NCBI RefSeq assembly: GCF_024721015.1
Contig: NZ_JANAIF010000043.1
Span: 1-33,417 of the forward strand
Reading direction: 5' to 3'
Origin: Xenorhabdus bovienii
GTDB lineage: Bacteria; Pseudomonadota; Gammaproteobacteria; Enterobacterales; Enterobacteriaceae
Length of the DNA stretch: 33,417 nucleotides
Positions 26,493-33,417 of this stretch are shown here, one piece after another (within the stretch, counting starts at the first letter, position 1; each line of letters opens with the position of its first letter). A program made the position numbers and the translations under genes. Under the pieces are notes generated by a model. The model searched no databases, had not been told where the DNA came from, and saw only the letters and a list, made by a program, of their open reading frames with translations.

Positions 26493-27286
26493 TGAAACAG
26501 CGGCTGAAAAGCGCGTTAGCGTTATTAGATGATGACACTATAGAACAACTGGTTGGCCACTTTCTGCTGGTGAGCCAGAGCTCGCGTTTTGATGCCCTGT
26601 TAGTTTTCTTGCTTAACACCAATGAAAACAGACTGGAATGCTACAACCTGCCGGAACTCCACCAAGCCAGCTCACGCCGGCTGAATGTGGATATTGATGA
26701 CGTCAATAACCCGCTGATACAGGTTCTGCGCAAGGGAGCCCCGACGGTATGGGATTCCCTGAATCACGGTGCGCGCATTGACGACGTGCCTTTCCGCACG
26801 TTTGTTGCGGAACTGCCGCATAACTGCGGGTTGTATGCCATTCCCCTGTTTGACTGTAACGGACAGGCCTGCGGCGTGATTGCCATTTTTGCCGAACATG
26901 TCAGCCATTTTATCAACAATGAAAACATGTTCGGCCTCTATTGCCATGTCATGCAGCACCGCCTGAAAAAATTGCAGGAACTCGAACAGCTGCGTGGGCA
27001 GTTACGCCAAATCCGCCAGGTATTTCAGGTTCAGCAACAGAAAGAAAAACAACTGGATGAACTGCTTGCCTCCCTGAGTGGATCGAAACCCGCAGGTGTG
27101 AGCCGTATCTCCGTGGATTACAGCCACATCGATAATCTGCCAAAGGCCATCGAAGAATTTGAAAGCGCCGTGTTGGTTCAACGTCAGCGTCAGTATGGCA
27201 ACGACACCCGACTGATTGCCCAAAGTCTGGGGATTGCCCCGCGCTCGTTGGTTTACAAACTGGCTAAATACGGGTGTAGATTATGA
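26492..27286 (+). CDS. VasH-like regulator lacking the AAA+ sigma-54 activation domain
   Basis: A 264-residue protein in the vasH position, between clpV and vasI. Residues about 15-155 resemble the N-terminal GAF-like sensor of VasH (VGHFLLVSQSSRFDALLVFLLN, then NNPLIQVLRKGAPTVWDSL and CGVIAIFAEHVSHF). Residues 156-196 are Gln/Leu-rich coiled coil, and 216-262 form a Fis-type helix-turn-helix (LPKAIEEFESAVLVQRQ...LIAQSLGIAPRSLVYKLAKYG), as at the end of sigma-54 enhancer-binding proteins. V. cholerae VasH is about 530 residues; here the whole central ATPase is gone: no Walker A, no GAFTGA. There is no frameshift and the ORF is intact, overlapping clpV by 1 nt and vasI by 4 nt. It may bind DNA as a simple repressor or activator without driving sigma-54. 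A decayed but still framed relic is the alternative. Confidence 0.82.
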   Translation: MKQRLKSALALLDDDTIEQLVGHFLLVSQSSRFDALLVFLLNTNENRLECYNLPELHQASSRRLNVDIDDVNNPLIQVLRKGAPTVWDSLNHGARIDDVPFRTFVAELPHNCGLYAIPLFDCNGQACGVIAIFAEHVSHFINNENMFGLYCHVMQHRLKKLQELEQLRGQLRQIRQVFQVQQQKEKQLDELLASLSGSKPAGVSRISVDYSHIDNLPKAIEEFESAVLVQRQRQYGNDTRLIAQSLGIAPRSLVYKLAKYGCRL

Positions 27287-27948
27287 ATATTGTATTAATT
27301 ATCAGCGCGTTGCTCGCGTCATTGGGAGGTGATCCCAAATTGGCGAACCTGGTTGAGCCAAAGGAAGTGGCCGCACCCAAAGAAGAATACGTGGACGAAA
27401 TGCAAAAATGCCGTTTTGAACCGTCCCCGCTTGTCCGGCTGGCGTGTTATGACCGTACGGTGAATAACCTGAAGTTTAACGCCCTGCAAATCCCGATGGA
27501 AAACATGGGGCTTGTGTGGCGACAGGCGATGGAGCAGGAGATGAAACGCACCGATTACTCCACTGGCTTCATCGTAACGCAGGGAGAAAATGGTGAGGCA
27601 CCCGTTATCCTGACCACACCGGCGGTCGGGGTGCCGCCTCCCCGTCCGGTTCTGATGCTGAGTTGCATTGACCGCATTACCCGTTTGCAGGTGGCACTGC
27701 CTAAACCGATGGAATCCGGTACGGTCACCGTGGCCACGGACAAAACCCAATTCAAAACCGAGTGGTTCCTGCGGGAACACGGTTACTTATGGGAATCCAG
27801 CCGCGGCTTGCCGGGCATTGAGGAAATCAAGCGCTTAATGAACAGCGACCAGATGACCATCACGGCCCGCACTGGCAGCCCGATAACCTTTAATATTTCT
27901 CAGCTGGAGCAGGCCGCGAAACCCTTACGCGACGCCTGCCGTTGGTAA
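27283..27948 (+). CDS. VasI/TagO-family type VI accessory protein
   Basis: A 221-residue protein matching the VCA0118 (VasI, TagO-type) family. The signature CRFEPSPLVRLACYDRTV (43-60) follows a short hydrophobic N-terminus (2-14) that may act as an export signal, without a lipobox. Four Cys are visible (43, 55, one in LMLSCIDRITRLQ and one near the C-terminus), which would suit periplasmic disulphides. The function in secretion is not settled. It starts in an ATGA overlap with the vasH-like gene and ends 5 nt before the tssA start. G+C is clearly higher than in the first half of the operon (about 70% in the line at 27601). Confidence 0.85.
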   Translation: MNIVLIISALLASLGGDPKLANLVEPKEVAAPKEEYVDEMQKCRFEPSPLVRLACYDRTVNNLKFNALQIPMENMGLVWRQAMEQEMKRTDYSTGFIVTQGENGEAPVILTTPAVGVPPPRPVLMLSCIDRITRLQVALPKPMESGTVTVATDKTQFKTEWFLREHGYLWESSRGLPGIEEIKRLMNSDQMTITARTGSPITFNISQLEQAAKPLRDACRW

Positions 27949-27953
27949 CCGAC

Positions 27954-29390
27954 ATGGACATCAGAACACAATTCGACTGGTTCGGCGCCCTGTTGGCGCC
28001 CCTGTCCGACGAACAGACGGGCAAGGCACTGAGTGAGAGCGACCCCGCCTGGGAATTCATCGACGGCGAGATGGTCAAATTCGGCTCGCTGTCACATGGC
28101 ACGCTGGAGGTTGACGCCCTCCAGCGACAGGCTTTGCAACTTTTCAGCGAACACAGCAAGGACTTCCGGCTGATGGTTCACCTGCTGCGGACTTTGCAGC
28201 ATGCCGGTCACCCCGCCGAGCTGATCCTGGCGATAGAGCTGCTGACCGAGTACGTCAAAAATTACTGGGAAAAAGCCTGGCCGGTCAAACCGGGATTGAA
28301 GCGCCGGCTGGCACAGCAGGTGATCAAACGGTTTGAATCGGCCCAGGCGGGCTTCACCGAGCAGGCCAGCAAAAGCCAGCGCGACGAGGCACAAGGTGCC
28401 CTGGCTCACCTGGCCCAGTGCTGGCACGCCAATGAACCCGACCTCGCGAAAGACGTCGATCAACTGCGTACCCGCTATAACCGCCAGCCAGAGGCCCGAA
28501 CGGCGCCGGCACCGCCTGCACCCACAGCCCCTCAGGCGGCGTCGGCGGCTCCGTCGTCTCACGCCACTGAACAAGCGCCGATGCCTGACGTGGCGGTCAA
28601 CAGTTCCAGTGATAAAGCGTGGAAACAGACCCTGATGATCGTGGCGGATTTGCTGTGTGAACGGTATCCCGAATCCCCGATCGGCTATAGCCTGCGCCGT
28701 CATGCGGTCTGGCACACCATTACCACGGCACCGATGGCGAACGCCACGGGCAAAACGCCGTTGGCACCGGCGTCAGCGGATCGCACCGCCGATTATCTGG
28801 CGCGACTGCCGACGGCGGATAACAAATTGCTGGCGCAAATTGAGCAGAGCCTGACCCTCGCCCCTTATTGGCTGGATGGCCATGCCATTGCCGCACAGGC
28901 GGCGGAACAACGGGGCTACAGCCACGTTGCGCAGGCCATGCGTGACGAACTGAATGCGTTTTTGGCCCGGCTTCCTGTACTGAAAACTTTAAGTTTTTCC
29001 GACCTGAGTCCGTTTATTTCTCCTGACACCCTGGACTGGCTCACACCGGAACCCGACACCAGCGGAAGCCCGGGAGCCGTGTCGGCCGATCAGGAAGCCA
29101 TCTGGCACTGCTTCCAGCAACAGGGGCTAGAAGCCGCCCTGAAGATGCTGGAAGAACACCAGCAGCTACTGACGGAGCCCCGGGATCAATTCTATGGTCA
29201 GTTGTTCACTGCCCAACTGCTTGAAGAAGCGGGCATGACCGCACTGGCACAACAGCATTACCGGAACTTGTTACACACGGGACAACACATGTTACTCACT
29301 GAATGGGAACCCAGCCTGCTGACCCTGCTGGCTGAAAAAATACCTTCGCCTGCGAAGGATACTGCGTCACACAGGAGCGTTAACACATGA
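27954..29390 (+). CDS. tssA: TssA (VasJ type), baseplate/sheath assembly cap protein
   Basis: A 478-residue protein with an N-terminal ImpA_N domain (about 10-140: GEMVKFGSLSH, SKDFRLMVHLLRTLQ and ELLTEYVKNYWEKAWP), an Ala/Pro-rich linker (about 181-212) and a VasJ-type helical C-terminal domain (about 220-470). By family, TssA proteins prime baseplate assembly and guide tail-sheath extension. A TTG 12 nt upstream would add four residues and overlap vasI; the ATG 5 nt after the vasI stop is preferred, although neither has a clear Shine-Dalgarno. It overlaps tssM by 4 nt (ATGA). The linker region is about 80% G+C in the line at 28501. Confidence 0.9.
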   Translation: MDIRTQFDWFGALLAPLSDEQTGKALSESDPAWEFIDGEMVKFGSLSHGTLEVDALQRQALQLFSEHSKDFRLMVHLLRTLQHAGHPAELILAIELLTEYVKNYWEKAWPVKPGLKRRLAQQVIKRFESAQAGFTEQASKSQRDEAQGALAHLAQCWHANEPDLAKDVDQLRTRYNRQPEARTAPAPPAPTAPQAASAAPSSHATEQAPMPDVAVNSSSDKAWKQTLMIVADLLCERYPESPIGYSLRRHAVWHTITTAPMANATGKTPLAPASADRTADYLARLPTADNKLLAQIEQSLTLAPYWLDGHAIAAQAAEQRGYSHVAQAMRDELNAFLARLPVLKTLSFSDLSPFISPDTLDWLTPEPDTSGSPGAVSADQEAIWHCFQQQGLEAALKMLEEHQQLLTEPRDQFYGQLFTAQLLEEAGMTALAQQHYRNLLHTGQHMLLTEWEPSLLTLLAEKIPSPAKDTASHRSVNT

Positions 29391-32300
29391 AATGGCCCTC
29401 TTTGTCATCCTTGGCGCCGTTGAAATCGGCCTTGCCGGCGCTATCAAAATTTAAATCCCTGCCGCGTCTCAAGGCCACGATGGCGCTGGCTCTGGCACTT
29501 ATCCCCGGCCTACTGCTGATCGCGGTCTGGGTGTGGGGGCCGGAATGGAAACTGCGCAACGACACCCCGCTGGACAGTCTGGCGGCGCGCTGGCTGGCGA
29601 CCGCCCTCATCATCCTGATGGTGCTGCTCTGGATCGGCATCAAAGCGTGGCGCCGCCTGCGCCAGCTGGAAAAACTCAACCTGGACGTCGAGCTGAAAGG
29701 GGTTGATCCGGTGCGGGTCGATATCGAACACCAGGCCCGTTACCTCGATCACTGGAAAGCCCAGCTGCAACGCCATCTGGACAGCTATAACTACCTGTAC
29801 CAGCGTCCGTGGTACATGATGATCGGCAGCCAACAGAGCGGCAAAACCACGCTGATCAAGGAAGGCTATAAACTGTCCGACATCGCGGCGCCGGAATACC
29901 TGCGCCAGGATGGCGACATTTCGCTGAGGCTGCGCTGCTGGCTGGGCGAAAAAGCGGTCATCATCGATCCCGAGGGCGGCCTGATTGACCAGCCGGTGCC
30001 GGTCAACAGTGACAAACCGCAGATCAACAGCCGCCTGTGGGAATCCCTGCTGAACTGGCTGACGGAAAACCGCCAGCGCCAGCCGCTTAACGGCATTATT
30101 CTGGCCGTCGATACCCTGCGCCTGCTGACCGACAACCGGGAGCAGCGGGATCGCTACGTGCGGGAAATCCACCAGCGCCTGCAAAACCTCCGCCTGACCT
30201 TCCACAGCCAGCTGCCGCTCTATCTGGTCATGACCAAAATCGACCTGCTGCACGGCTTCGAAGCGATGTACCCGTCGCTGGATCGCCGGCAGCGTGACCA
30301 AATCCTCGGCGTGACCTTCAGCCTCAATAACCGGGATGAAAAAGCCTGGCGCAGCGAGCTGGAACAGTTCTGGCAGCAGTGGATGGCCAACCTCAACGGG
30401 GCGATGCCGGACATGATGCTCAACGGCGTCGATGCCGGCCAGCGCAGCGCCCTGTTCAGTTTTACCCGGCAGGTCCAGGGGCTGCACAGCTATATCGCGC
30501 AGATGCTGGAAGACATCCTGTACAACGATGAACACCACCGCCCGATGTTGCGCGGCGTCTACCTGACCTCCGCCCGTCAGGTCGGCCAGATGGATGACCT
30601 GTTCACCCAGTCCGCGTCAGCCCAGTATCACCTCGGCTCGCAGGCGTTCCCGACGTGGCCGGCGGGCGACACCCTGCCGTACTTTACCCAGGCCCTGTTT
30701 GAGGAGGTGCTGCTGGCGGAGCCGAACCTCGCCGCAGAAAACCGTCTCTGGCTCAGCCGCAACCGCCGCCAGCTGTACACCTTCTCCACGGTCAGCGCCC
30801 TGGTGATCGTGGCCATGTGGGGCGGCTGGCATTACTTCTACCAGAAAAACTACCAGGCCGGGGAAGAGGTGCTGGCACAGGCGAAAAACTTCCTGTCCGT
30901 GCCGCCGCCGGACGGGGATGACCGTTACGGCAACCTCCAGCTGCCGCTGCTGAACCCGATCCGGGACGCCACCCTGGCGTACGGCAACTACCACGAGAAA
31001 AAATCCTTCCTGACCGACATGGCGCTGTATCAGGGGGACGGGGTCGGGCCGTATGTGGAAGGCACCTACCTGAAACTGCTGGAGCAGCGTTTCCTGCCGT
31101 CGCTGATGCAGGGGCTGCTGGACGACCTGAACCGGGCACCGGCGGGCAGTGAGGAAAAACTCGAGATCCTGCGGGTGATGCGCATGATGGAAGACGGCAG
31201 CAAGCGCAACAACAGCCTGGTCGAGCAGTACATGCGCGCGCGCTGGAGCAAGGCGTTCCACGGCCAGCGGGATTTACAGGCGCAGTTGCTGACCCACCTG
31301 GATTACGCCCTGGCCCATACCGACTGGAAGGGGCAGCGCGACAGGGACAATCAGGACGCCCTCGCCCGCTTTGCGCCGTTTATTAAGCCGATGAAGCAGG
31401 CCCAGCAGGAGCTGAGTGCGCTGACCATCAACCAGCGGGTTTACCAGAACCTGCGCCTCAAAGCCCAGGATACCCTGTCCGCCCCGGTTAACCTGCGTGA
31501 CCAGATTGGGCCGAGTTTTGACAGCGTGTTTATTGCCGGCAATGACAGCCGGCTGGTGATCCCGCAGTTCCTGACCCGCCACGGCCTGACGGATTACTTT
31601 GTCCGGCAGGACAAAGAGCTGGTGGAGCTGACCGAGATGGACAGCTGGGTGCTGAACCTGCCGCTGAAAACCAACAAGTACAGCGACACCGATCAGGGGA
31701 ATATCCAGCGTGAGATCACCGAACTGTACGTCGGGGACTACACCGCCCACTGGCGGGCGGCGATGAACAACCTGGAAGTGCGGGACTTTGAGGATCTGCC
31801 GCAGGCCATCAGCGCCATCGAGCAGGTGATCAGCGGGGAACAGCCGATCAAGCGCGCGCTGCAAATCCTCAGTGACAACACCCGGCCGCCGGAGTTGGGC
31901 GGCGCCCTGAGTGACAAGGAAAAACAGGCGCTGCTGGCGCAGTCGGATTACCGGCTGTTAAACCGCATCAGCCGGGACTTTGCGCCGGAAACCGGGGTAC
32001 TGGTTGAGCACGGCGACAAGGGCAGTGCCCTGCAGAGCGTTTACCAGAAACTGATGGCGCTGCACCGTTACCTGCTGGCTATCCAGAACTCGCCGGTGCC
32101 GGGCAAGGCGGCGCTGCAGGCGGTGCAGCTGCGGCTGGACCAGAACAACAGCGACGCGATATTTGAAGTGCAGCAGATGGCGAAAAACCTGCCGGAGCCG
32201 CTGAACCGCTGGGTCGGTGACCTGGCCGAGCAGGCGTGGCGGGTGGTGATGATGGAAGCGGTGCGTTCGCTGGAAGTGGAATGGAACGAGACGGTGGTCA

Positions 32301-32956
32301 AGCAGTACCAGACCTACCTGGCCGGCCGGTATCCGTTCAACCCGGCGGCCACCGAAGACGTGCCGCTGAGTGAGTTTGACCGTTTCTTCCGGCCGGACGG
32401 GACACTGGATACCTTCTATAAGCAGAGCCTGAAACCGTTTGTGGAAAACAACCTGACCACCGGGACTGACGGGCGCGAGCTTATCCGGCCGGACGTGCTG
32501 AAACAGCTGGCGGTGGCGGACCGTATCCGCACCACCTTCTTCACCCCGCAGAACGGGCTGGGCACGGCGTTTGCCATCGAGCCGGTGAGCCTGACCGGCA
32601 ACAAACGCCGCGGCCTGCTGAACCTCGACGGCCAGCTGGTGGATTACGCGCACGGGCGCAGCAACGTGGCGCACCTGGTGTGGCCAAACTCGATGCGGGC
32701 GGGCACGGAAAGCCGGCTGACCCTGATGCCGGACCGGAGTAACGCGGCGCCGCGCAGCCTGAGCTTCACCGGCCCGTGGGCGCAGCTGCGGCTGATTAAC
32801 AGCGGCAAGCTGACCAACGTGCAGCCGGGGGCGTTTGACGTGCGCTTCGCGGTGGACGGCGGCGAGATCACCTACCGCATTTACGTGGACGAATCGGACA
32901 ACCCGTTTGCGGGCGGCCTGTTCAGCCAGTTCAAACTGCCGGACACCCTCTACTGA
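29387..32956 (+). CDS. tssM: TssM (VasK/IcmF), inner-membrane complex scaffold
   Basis: A 1189-residue IcmF-family protein of normal length. Membrane helices lie at about 32-50, 69-88 and 465-484. The cytoplasmic domain between the second and third has an intact Walker A, GSQQSGKT (147-154), so it could bind nucleotide. The rest is the long periplasmic part, ending with RRGLLNLDGQLVDYAHG...HLVWPNSM and LSFTGPWAQLRL, the conserved C-terminal block that meets TssJ. By family it spans the envelope as the trans-envelope core with TssL and TssJ. The gene is strikingly GC-rich (about 57% and 68% in two sampled lines, against about 45% in tssC) with mostly G/C third positions. This also creates long spurious antisense frames. 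Confidence 0.97.
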   Translation: MKWPSLSSLAPLKSALPALSKFKSLPRLKATMALALALIPGLLLIAVWVWGPEWKLRNDTPLDSLAARWLATALIILMVLLWIGIKAWRRLRQLEKLNLDVELKGVDPVRVDIEHQARYLDHWKAQLQRHLDSYNYLYQRPWYMMIGSQQSGKTTLIKEGYKLSDIAAPEYLRQDGDISLRLRCWLGEKAVIIDPEGGLIDQPVPVNSDKPQINSRLWESLLNWLTENRQRQPLNGIILAVDTLRLLTDNREQRDRYVREIHQRLQNLRLTFHSQLPLYLVMTKIDLLHGFEAMYPSLDRRQRDQILGVTFSLNNRDEKAWRSELEQFWQQWMANLNGAMPDMMLNGVDAGQRSALFSFTRQVQGLHSYIAQMLEDILYNDEHHRPMLRGVYLTSARQVGQMDDLFTQSASAQYHLGSQAFPTWPAGDTLPYFTQALFEEVLLAEPNLAAENRLWLSRNRRQLYTFSTVSALVIVAMWGGWHYFYQKNYQAGEEVLAQAKNFLSVPPPDGDDRYGNLQLPLLNPIRDATLAYGNYHEKKSFLTDMALYQGDGVGPYVEGTYLKLLEQRFLPSLMQGLLDDLNRAPAGSEEKLEILRVMRMMEDGSKRNNSLVEQYMRARWSKAFHGQRDLQAQLLTHLDYALAHTDWKGQRDRDNQDALARFAPFIKPMKQAQQELSALTINQRVYQNLRLKAQDTLSAPVNLRDQIGPSFDSVFIAGNDSRLVIPQFLTRHGLTDYFVRQDKELVELTEMDSWVLNLPLKTNKYSDTDQGNIQREITELYVGDYTAHWRAAMNNLEVRDFEDLPQAISAIEQVISGEQPIKRALQILSDNTRPPELGGALSDKEKQALLAQSDYRLLNRISRDFAPETGVLVEHGDKGSALQSVYQKLMALHRYLLAIQNSPVPGKAALQAVQLRLDQNNSDAIFEVQQMAKNLPEPLNRWVGDLAEQAWRVVMMEAVRSLEVEWNETVVKQYQTYLAGRYPFNPAATEDVPLSEFDRFFRPDGTLDTFYKQSLKPFVENNLTTGTDGRELIRPDVLKQLAVADRIRTTFFTPQNGLGTAFAIEPVSLTGNKRRGLLNLDGQLVDYAHGRSNVAHLVWPNSMRAGTESRLTLMPDRSNAAPRSLSFTGPWAQLRLINSGKLTNVQPGAFDVRFAVDGGEITYRIYVDESDNPFAGGLFSQFKLPDTLY

Positions 32957-32992
32957 AGCCGGGTGTGAGTCAGTATTCAGCAAGAACCATCC

Positions 32993-33019
32993 CCCCTGCC
33001 TCCGGGCGGGGGTTTTTTT
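32993..33019 (+). terminator. Strong intrinsic terminator between tssM and vasL
   Basis: CCCCTGCC (32993-33000) and GGCGGGGG (33005-33012) form an 8-bp GC-rich stem (one T-G pair) with a TCCG loop, followed by seven T (33013-33019). This is a textbook Rho-independent terminator on the + strand, 36 nt past the tssM stop. It ends only 15 nt before the vasL start codon, so it must either end the main operon, with vasL on another promoter, or act as a partial terminator lowering vasL expression. Confidence 0.9.
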
Positions 33020-33034
33020 AAGGAAAGCCAGAGC

Positions 33035-33417
33035 ATGAGTGAACACCCTGAGAATTTAATCATCCGGGCAGGCGGCAGCCCGCAGAATCTGCCGGAATTT
33101 GCGGTTATCCGCGACGAAATCAACAAAATCAGCCACCCGGCCCAGCCGGAAGTCAATTGGGTACTGGTGGAATCGCTGTCACTGACCCTGTTCCGCCGTA
33201 ACGGGGTCGATTTGCAGACGGCGATTTACTACACGCTGGCGCGGATGCAGCTGAACGGGCTGGCGGGCTTTACCGAAGGCTGTGAACTGCTGGCCGGGGT
33301 AATAGTCAGTGAGTGGGACGCCCTGTGGCCGCCGCAGCCGGCCGTGCGCACGGATTTACTGGAATGGTTCCACACCCGCACCGGCAGCCAGTTGCGCCAG
33401 ATGGACTTCGGCACCGG
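33035..33417 (+). CDS. VasL-like protein with ImpA_N domain, partial at window end
   Basis: The first 127 residues of a gene that runs off the window. It begins MSEHPENLIIRAGGSPQNLPEF and continues with an ImpA_N-type domain (PEVNWVLVESLSLTLFRRNGVDLQTAIYYTLARMQLNGLAGFTEGCELLAGVI, then W.ALWPPQPAVR). The pattern and the place after tssM match VasL of the V. cholerae cluster, a TssA-related protein with membrane segments near its C-terminus; that part is outside the window. AAGGA at 33020-33024 precedes the ATG by 10 nt. Composition is as GC-rich as tssM. Confidence 0.85.
   Translation, partial: MSEHPENLIIRAGGSPQNLPEFAVIRDEINKISHPAQPEVNWVLVESLSLTLFRRNGVDLQTAIYYTLARMQLNGLAGFTEGCELLAGVIVSEWDALWPPQPAVRTDLLEWFHTRTGSQLRQMDFGT

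Noticed and set aside
29510..30538. 342-codon - strand frame antisense to tssM
   Set aside because: Long antisense frames arise from the strong G/C third-position bias of tssM. The Val/Gln/Phe-rich translation shows no domain.
31958..33046. 362-codon - strand frame antisense to the tssM 3' end
   Set aside because: Same GC-bias artefact. It also crosses the terminator between tssM and vasL.

Overview
The window looks like a chromosomal segment of an enteric gamma-proteobacterium. The moderate base composition over most of its length, the yhjJ and yhjD genes shared with Escherichia, the ShlA/HpmA-type haemolysin pair and the Vibrio-like type VI gene order together suggest a Morganellaceae member such as Xenorhabdus or Photorhabdus. 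That placement is inference from gene content. No rRNA, tRNA, CRISPR array, transposase or phage gene was seen.

Left part (1-6.1 kb): yhjJ, a periplasmic M16-peptidase homologue that has lost its zinc motif, is followed by a LysR-type regulator (- strand). The regulator is divergent from a two-gene unit: an MFS (DHA2-type) exporter and a small NTF2-like protein. On the - strand lie yhjD (YihY/BrkB inner-membrane family) and a 4-oxalocrotonate-type tautomerase. yhjD and yhjJ are near neighbours in E. coli, so this part is a rearranged core locus.

Middle part (6.1-12.35 kb, - strand): a two-partner secretion operon. tpsB is an outer-membrane POTRA/beta-barrel transporter and tpsA a 1482-residue haemolysin/haemagglutinin of the ShlA/HpmA type, without a contact-dependent-inhibition toxin tail. 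About 0.7 kb of AT-rich DNA with hairpins and a 12-bp palindrome separates it from hcp.

Right part (13.1-33.4 kb): a type VI secretion locus. hcp (- strand) is divergent, across about 0.9 kb of very AT-rich DNA, from a long + strand operon: tssB, tssC, tssE, tssF, tssG, fha, tssJ, tssK, tssL, tssH/clpV, a vasH-like regulator, vasI, tssA/vasJ and tssM/vasK. After a strong intrinsic terminator comes vasL, cut by the window end. The order is that of the Vibrio cholerae vas cluster. Most genes overlap or nearly abut, implying one transcript with translational coupling. The products cover the sheath (TssB/C), tube (Hcp), baseplate (TssE/F/G/K), membrane complex (TssJ/L/M), sheath-recycling ATPase (ClpV) and accessory factors. 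No vgrG, PAAR or effector/immunity gene is in the window.

The most unusual points are: a VasH homologue that keeps its GAF-like sensor and Fis-type DNA-binding ends but lacks the whole AAA+ sigma-54 activation domain; an FHA protein whose phosphopeptide-binding residues appear lost; a ClpV with an acidic insert in its middle region; a steep rise in GC toward the tssA-tssM-vasL end; and a terminator placed just ahead of vasL.
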